Part shown: one piece after another, positions 36,716 through 38,893 of the stretch
Position numbering within the stretch: position 1 is the stretch's first letter
How the letters are laid out: each line of letters opens with the position of its first letter
NCBI GenBank assembly: GCA_017408735.1
Contig: JAFQUB010000048.1
Span: forward strand, 1-38,893
Length of the DNA: 38,893 nucleotides
Source: Lachnospiraceae bacterium
GTDB taxonomy: Bacteria; Bacillota; Clostridia; Lachnospirales; Lachnospiraceae
Reading direction: 5' to 3'
The notes under the pieces: generated by a model
What the model was told of the DNA's origin: nothing
Databases searched by the model: none
What the model saw: only the letters and a program-made list of their open reading frames with translations
Position numbers and translations under genes: made by a program

Positions 36716-37486
36716 TCATCTGCCTCGCTCCTGCTGATACATCACTTCATAAGCCTTTTCTCTGTTCTTTCGTTCTAATTCGGCTTTATCATCAATAAGT
36801 TTATTATATCTGTCTGCCAATTCGTTATATTCCTTTACCATATCCTCCAATTTTTTGTTAAGTTCTTCTTTTTCCTGCTCCATTTTCTTCTTATATTCCT
36901 TTGCAGACAATCCGCCCTGCTTCTTTTCTTCGGTTTCTTCATATTCATCAATATTAAAACCGTGTTTCTTAAGTATGATAGGCATAATTCGGTGCATTGA
37001 AGTTATAAAATCTCTTGTTATAAGTGTTTTGGCTGATAGTCGGTTATTTTCGGTAATCATTAAAATATCTAAGTGCAAGTGTGGAAGTCCTCCCTTTCCG
37101 TCAGCACTTCCTCCCTCGTCCAAATGACATACTGCACTCACTACATTATTATTAAATCTTGCGTTCATATATTTTATGATTAAATCATTGTATTCGTCCA
37201 AGCGTTCAAGTGGTAATTCTTCGGGGTATGAAAATACCGCTTCACAAATCCAATTACTTGCTTTGGTAATTCTTCCACCGCTTGCCACAACTCGCTTTTC
37301 TATTTGTTCCTTACAATCTTTATAAAGAGATTGCTTCGGTGCAATATAAATGCGGTTTTGTCCGCTTCGTTCCGTATCTATGTCGGGATTGCTGATATAA
37401 TTCTTGTTTAATCTGCGGTTATGTTTATCAATCCCTCCAAGTTGCCCTGCTTTATAGCATTGACAATGAAAACTGAACTTTGCCAT
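36716..37486 (-). CDS. MobV-type relaxase (plasmid recombination/mobilisation protein)
   Basis: Nicks the transfer origin and leads DNA strand transfer in mobilisable plasmids and elements. Visible MobV landmarks: His22-Asn23 (KHNRRLN), SNPDID (32-37), RIYIAP, and the metal and catalytic centre HLDEGG (121-126) with PHLHLD (135-140). The C-terminal 60 residues are a Lys/Glu coiled coil, and the protein ends at 256 residues, short for the family (often 300-500), so its end may be truncated. The ATG at 37486 has AGGAGGGGG directly upstream. The frame also runs open 93 codons further upstream, because the preceding small ORF appears frameshifted into it. Confidence 0.88.
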   Translation of the reverse strand: MAKFSFHCQCYKAGQLGGIDKHNRRLNKNYISNPDIDTERSGQNRIYIAPKQSLYKDCKEQIEKRVVASGGRITKASNWICEAVFSYPEELPLERLDEYNDLIIKYMNARFNNNVVSAVCHLDEGGSADGKGGLPHLHLDILMITENNRLSAKTLITRDFITSMHRIMPIILKKHGFNIDEYEETEEKKQGGLSAKEYKKKMEQEKEELNKKLEDMVKEYNELADRYNKLIDDKAELERKNREKAYEVMYQQERGR

Positions 37487-37500
37487 AATTCCCCCTCCTA

Positions 37501-37759
37501 TCAAATACTTGAAGCAAGACCGTCTAAACTTCCAAATCTTGCTCCAAGGTATAAGCCCCTTTACTTTGCCAGCAAAATTGGGGCTCGGTTGTCGTTCCTT
37601 TTCGGTCTGCCTTTGATATTTCTCAACCTTTACAAAATCATCTTCTGTATCTGTTGCAGGTTGTTTATGTTCTTCTGTTTCATCTTGTGCTACTGCTTCA
37701 AGTAAAACATCAAGAGAACCCTTATAAAACATTTCATCATCTATGTCTATTTTTCCCAC
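37501..37759 (-). pseudogene. Small acidic ORF before the relaxase, apparent +1-nt lesion
   Basis: A GTG at 37759, with GGAGG 8 nt upstream, begins MGKIDIDDEMFYKGSLDVLL and continues acidic. As it stands the frame runs through without a stop into the relaxase start. If the GGGG run (CCCC at 37556-37559) is read as GGG, the frame instead ends KVKGLYLGARFGSLDGLASS then Ile and TGA at 37501, just before the relaxase ribosome binding site. That gives an ordinary 85-residue protein and an ordinary two-gene operon. The family is not recognised. A programmed shift or a real fusion of 347 residues is possible but less simple. Confidence 0.55.
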
Positions 37760-38072
37760 GTCAAACACCTCCCCTCACCCTTAATATGCCTTTTGGCTTG
37801 TGGGTAGGGTATAAAATCTATACACTGGAAAAAATCAATTTTTGATACGTTTCGGGCAAAAATATCTTTAAAAATCATTTTTCTTCTGTATAGCCTTTTT
37901 TGTTCAAAAACACACTCATAACAACCCCAAAACCGCCAAAATACCGCCTTTTAAAAATCAATTTTTGATAAAATCGGCACTTCAAAAATTTTTTCAAATT
38001 TAATAAAAGTTTTTGCTCCAAACTGTCCTCTATCGGTCATATTGTTTATGACAAGTAAATAAATTAAAAAAG
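37760..38072. other. AT-rich leader region upstream of the mobilisation genes
   Basis: No gene is supported. It contains two perfect copies of AAAAATCAATTTTTGATA (37830-37847 and 37953-37970, 123 bp apart), the right-hand copies of the flanking repeats, two ACCGCC motifs near 37931-37950, and an inverted repeat TCATA/TATGA (38037-38051). A possible minus-strand promoter for the relaxase operon uses TTGATT in the first copy, with a TTATAC about 18 nt away. The layout fits a replication or transfer control region. Confidence 0.5.
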
Positions 38073-38187
38073 CCACCGCTTGGGTGGGTGTAGTTGGTGA
38101 AGCAATTACAAGGACAACCGACAGTTTCAAACTGTAAAGTTTTTTATATAGAGTTCTGATGTGCTTCACCACCTCAGGACTTTTTTA
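38073..38187 (+). promoter_or_regulatory. Attenuator-like leader with terminator and loop pairing
   Basis: Hairpins in order: CCACC/GGTGG (38073-38087), ACAGTTT/AAACTGT (38121-38135), then an intrinsic terminator AGTTCTGA/TCAGGACT (38152-38159, 38174-38181; one G-U pair) with a T-run to 38186. The terminator loop contains TGCTTCACCA (38162-38171), exactly complementary to TGGTGAAGCA (38095-38104). This long-range pairing could form a pseudoknot or compete with the terminator. No riboswitch class was recognised. Confidence 0.6.
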
Positions 38188-38188
38188 A

Positions 38189-38487
38189 TGGGTGTACGAT
38201 AAGAAAAAAACATCACCCAAAGCAAACAAAATGTTAAATGTCCACGGCGGACAACCTCAAAAATAATGCCGAACCAAGTGAGGGCGACTTGATTATTGAA
38301 AGATAATGAACGGCTACGGCATTGGATGACGTGTGCATTATATGAAAAGTGTAATGTAGTCTGGTAAATATGAAAAACAAGGGCACGTTGCGTATAGTAA
38401 TTAAAAGATCGACTTTGGTGGTATCGCCATATTACTGTTATGTATAGAAAATGAAACATCTCCGAAGTGTGCGGGGTTAAACACACT
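38189..38487 (+). ncRNA. Candidate structured RNA, family unknown
   Basis: Helices on the plus strand: TGGGTG/CACCCA (38189-38194, 38214-38219); TGTCC/GGACA (38239-38253); a three-way junction closed by AATGCCG/CGGCATT (38265-38271, 38317-38323) that holds CAAGT/ACTTG (38275-38291) and ATTAT/ATAAT (38292-38307); TGCATTA/TAATGTA (38334-38340, 38352-38358); ATAGTAAT/ATTACTGT (38394-38401, 38431-38438) enclosing GGTG/CGCC (38417-38428); AGTGTG/CACACT (38466-38471, 38482-38487). The non-Watson-Crick pairs are all G-U on this strand. There is no convincing reading frame. Not recognised as RNase P, tmRNA, SRP, a T-box or a group I/II intron. Confidence 0.5.
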
Positions 38488-38514
38488 CACAGGCGAAAAT
38501 TGTTTTATTACAGA

Positions 38515-38577
38515 CTTGACCATTCGCAATCGTAAAAAGTATAGAAATTTCTATATTTTTGGTTGTGAGTGGTCAAG
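38515..38577 (+). repeat. 63-nt near-perfect hairpin
   Basis: CTTGACCATTCGCAAT on the left pairs with GTTGTGAGTGGTCAAG on the right; the three imperfect positions are G-U pairs on the plus strand. After a 2-nt bulge region the arms end in the perfect palindrome TATAGAAATTTCTATA (38540-38555). There is no T-run after it. It could close the RNA candidate upstream or be a single-strand origin or transfer-origin hairpin of a plasmid-type element. Confidence 0.7.
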
Positions 38578-38672
38578 ACTTTCTCTCATTATTTGACTAG
38601 GCGAAAAGGTCGGTTTTACTGGTTCTAAAAAGTTAATTGTTAAAACTGAACTTGTGAAGTTTCAACGCTGAA

Positions 38673-38708
38673 AGGGGGCAAGGGGAGAAACCGCCAGAGT
38701 GTCCCCCT
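38673..38708 (+). other. G5/C5 stem with oriT-like core
   Basis: AGGGGG (38673-38678) pairs with CCCCCT (38703-38708) around a loop containing GAGAAACCGCCAGAGTG. The order GAGAAACCG followed by a GTG-CCCCT step resembles, from memory, transfer origins of the IncQ/pIP501 class. A pyrimidine-rich tract follows, so it could equally be a terminator. Confidence 0.35.
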
Positions 38709-38745
38709 ATTCTTTCTTTTGCTTCTTTTCTTTCTAAAAAACTGA

Positions 38746-38778
38746 TTGGAGAGAATTCAAAAAATGAATGCCCTCCAA
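38746..38778. repeat. Hairpin TTGGAG/CTCCAA
   Basis: TTGGAG (38746-38751) pairs with CTCCAA (38773-38778), with an inner ATTC/GAAT pair. GGAATAAATATTCC (38797-38810) is a second small palindrome nearby. No function is evident, and no gene is seen between 38708 and the window end. Confidence 0.4.
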
Positions 38779-38852
38779 CCCTTCAAAAATGAGACTGGAA
38801 TAAATATTCCCTTCACACCTTTATATTATATGTGATGTTTATAATCCGTATA

Positions 38853-38886
38853 CAAAAACTGAGAGGAAGCCTTACGACTTCCTCTC
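38853..38886 (-). terminator. Terminator of a gene beyond the right edge
   Basis: GAGAGGAAG (38861-38869) and CTTCCTCTC (38878-38886) form a perfect 9-bp stem with an 8-nt loop; the minus strand continues AGTTTTTG. It implies a minus-strand gene ending just outside the window. Confidence 0.75.
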
Positions 38887-38893
38887 CTTCAAA

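Larger units (their letters stand above)
35363..37932. repeat. Imperfect direct repeats bracketing the hydrolase-relaxase segment
   Basis: CTGTATAGCCTTTTTT occurs at 35363-35378 and 37886-37901, 16 of 16 identical. ACTCATAACACCCCAAAA (35550-35567) recurs as ACTCATAACAACCCCAAAA (37914-37932) with one extra base. Both pairs are in the same order and orientation. An inverted copy of the first motif lies at 35419-35428. Confidence 0.65.

Noticed and set aside
37486..37768. Genuine 347-350-residue relaxase with an N-terminal extension
   Set aside because: The extension reads through the relaxase ribosome binding site, and a one-base change restores an ordinary preceding ORF; treated as the less likely reading.
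37951..38172. 73-codon minus-strand ORF with a hydrophobic middle
   Set aside because: It has no good ribosome binding site and overlaps the attenuator hairpins. I keep it as unlikely but not impossible.
38166..38486. 106-codon minus-strand ORF
   Set aside because: Composition (many His, Tyr, Ser, Arg) and absence of a ribosome binding site look like antisense of a structured sequence, and it covers the RNA helices.
38073..38708. Group I or group II intron
   Set aside because: No domain V-like AGC/GAAA/GUU hairpin or conserved group I P7 core could be found, and no intron-encoded protein is present in the window.

Overview
The window looks like a chromosomal segment of a low-GC anaerobic Firmicute, most likely a Lachnospiraceae-type gut Clostridium. 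The evidence is AT-rich DNA with strong AGGAGG ribosome binding sites, the [FeFe]-hydrogenase maturases HydG and HydF, a complete F-type ATP synthase operon with an AtpZ/AtpI leader, HPr kinase plus ROK glucokinase, BspA-like leucine-rich-repeat surface proteins, and a MobV-type mobile segment at the right edge. No tRNA, rRNA, CRISPR array or IS transposase was seen.

Layout. 0-3.8 kb: two secreted repeat proteins on the + strand, one of them split by a frameshift, separated by a terminator and an AT-rich region full of inverted repeats. 3.8-10.5 kb (- strand): ftsH-uvrC and hprK-glcK-proC, each group behind a recognisable sigma-A-type promoter. 10.7-11.6 kb: a soluble chemoreceptor-like protein, divergent from hydG-hydF (11.9-14.5 kb, +). 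14.6-21.2 kb (-): an M29 aminopeptidase, a large anchored extracytoplasmic protein with a degenerate C39-like tail, a METTL25/GSTCD-like methyltransferase, a Met-Pro-Gly-rich protein and a YwmB-like protein. 21.3-28.4 kb (-): atpZ-I-B-E-F-H-A-G-D-C. The c-subunit carries the residues of a sodium-binding site, so the enzyme may be Na+-coupled. 28.6-31.1 kb (-): a BspA-like protein with two Ig-like domains and 20 LRR_5 repeats. It is bracketed by two related copies of a terminator-promoter module, one of which also drives the atp operon. 31.2-34.5 kb (-): a response regulator, an unusual multi-span histidine kinase and the frameshifted remains of a 39-residue membrane protein. 34.7-35.3 kb (-): a DUF6512 membrane protein whose ribosome binding site and TTG start lie in an 18-bp inverted repeat.

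35.3-38.9 kb is accessory DNA: an alpha/beta hydrolase, a MobV relaxase and a frameshifted small ORF ahead of it, with repeats on both sides. It is followed by about 1.1 kb with no convincing gene but dense RNA-like structure on the + strand: an attenuator-like terminator whose loop pairs with an upstream segment, a three-way junction, several hairpins and a 63-nt near-perfect hairpin. The non-Watson-Crick pairs listed are all G-U on the + strand. This structured stretch is the best candidate here for something undescribed.

Three genes are each disrupted by one nucleotide in a short homopolymer or trinucleotide run. Either these are real lesions or switches, or the assembly carries small indel errors. 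All functions come from motif recognition by eye; no database search was run.
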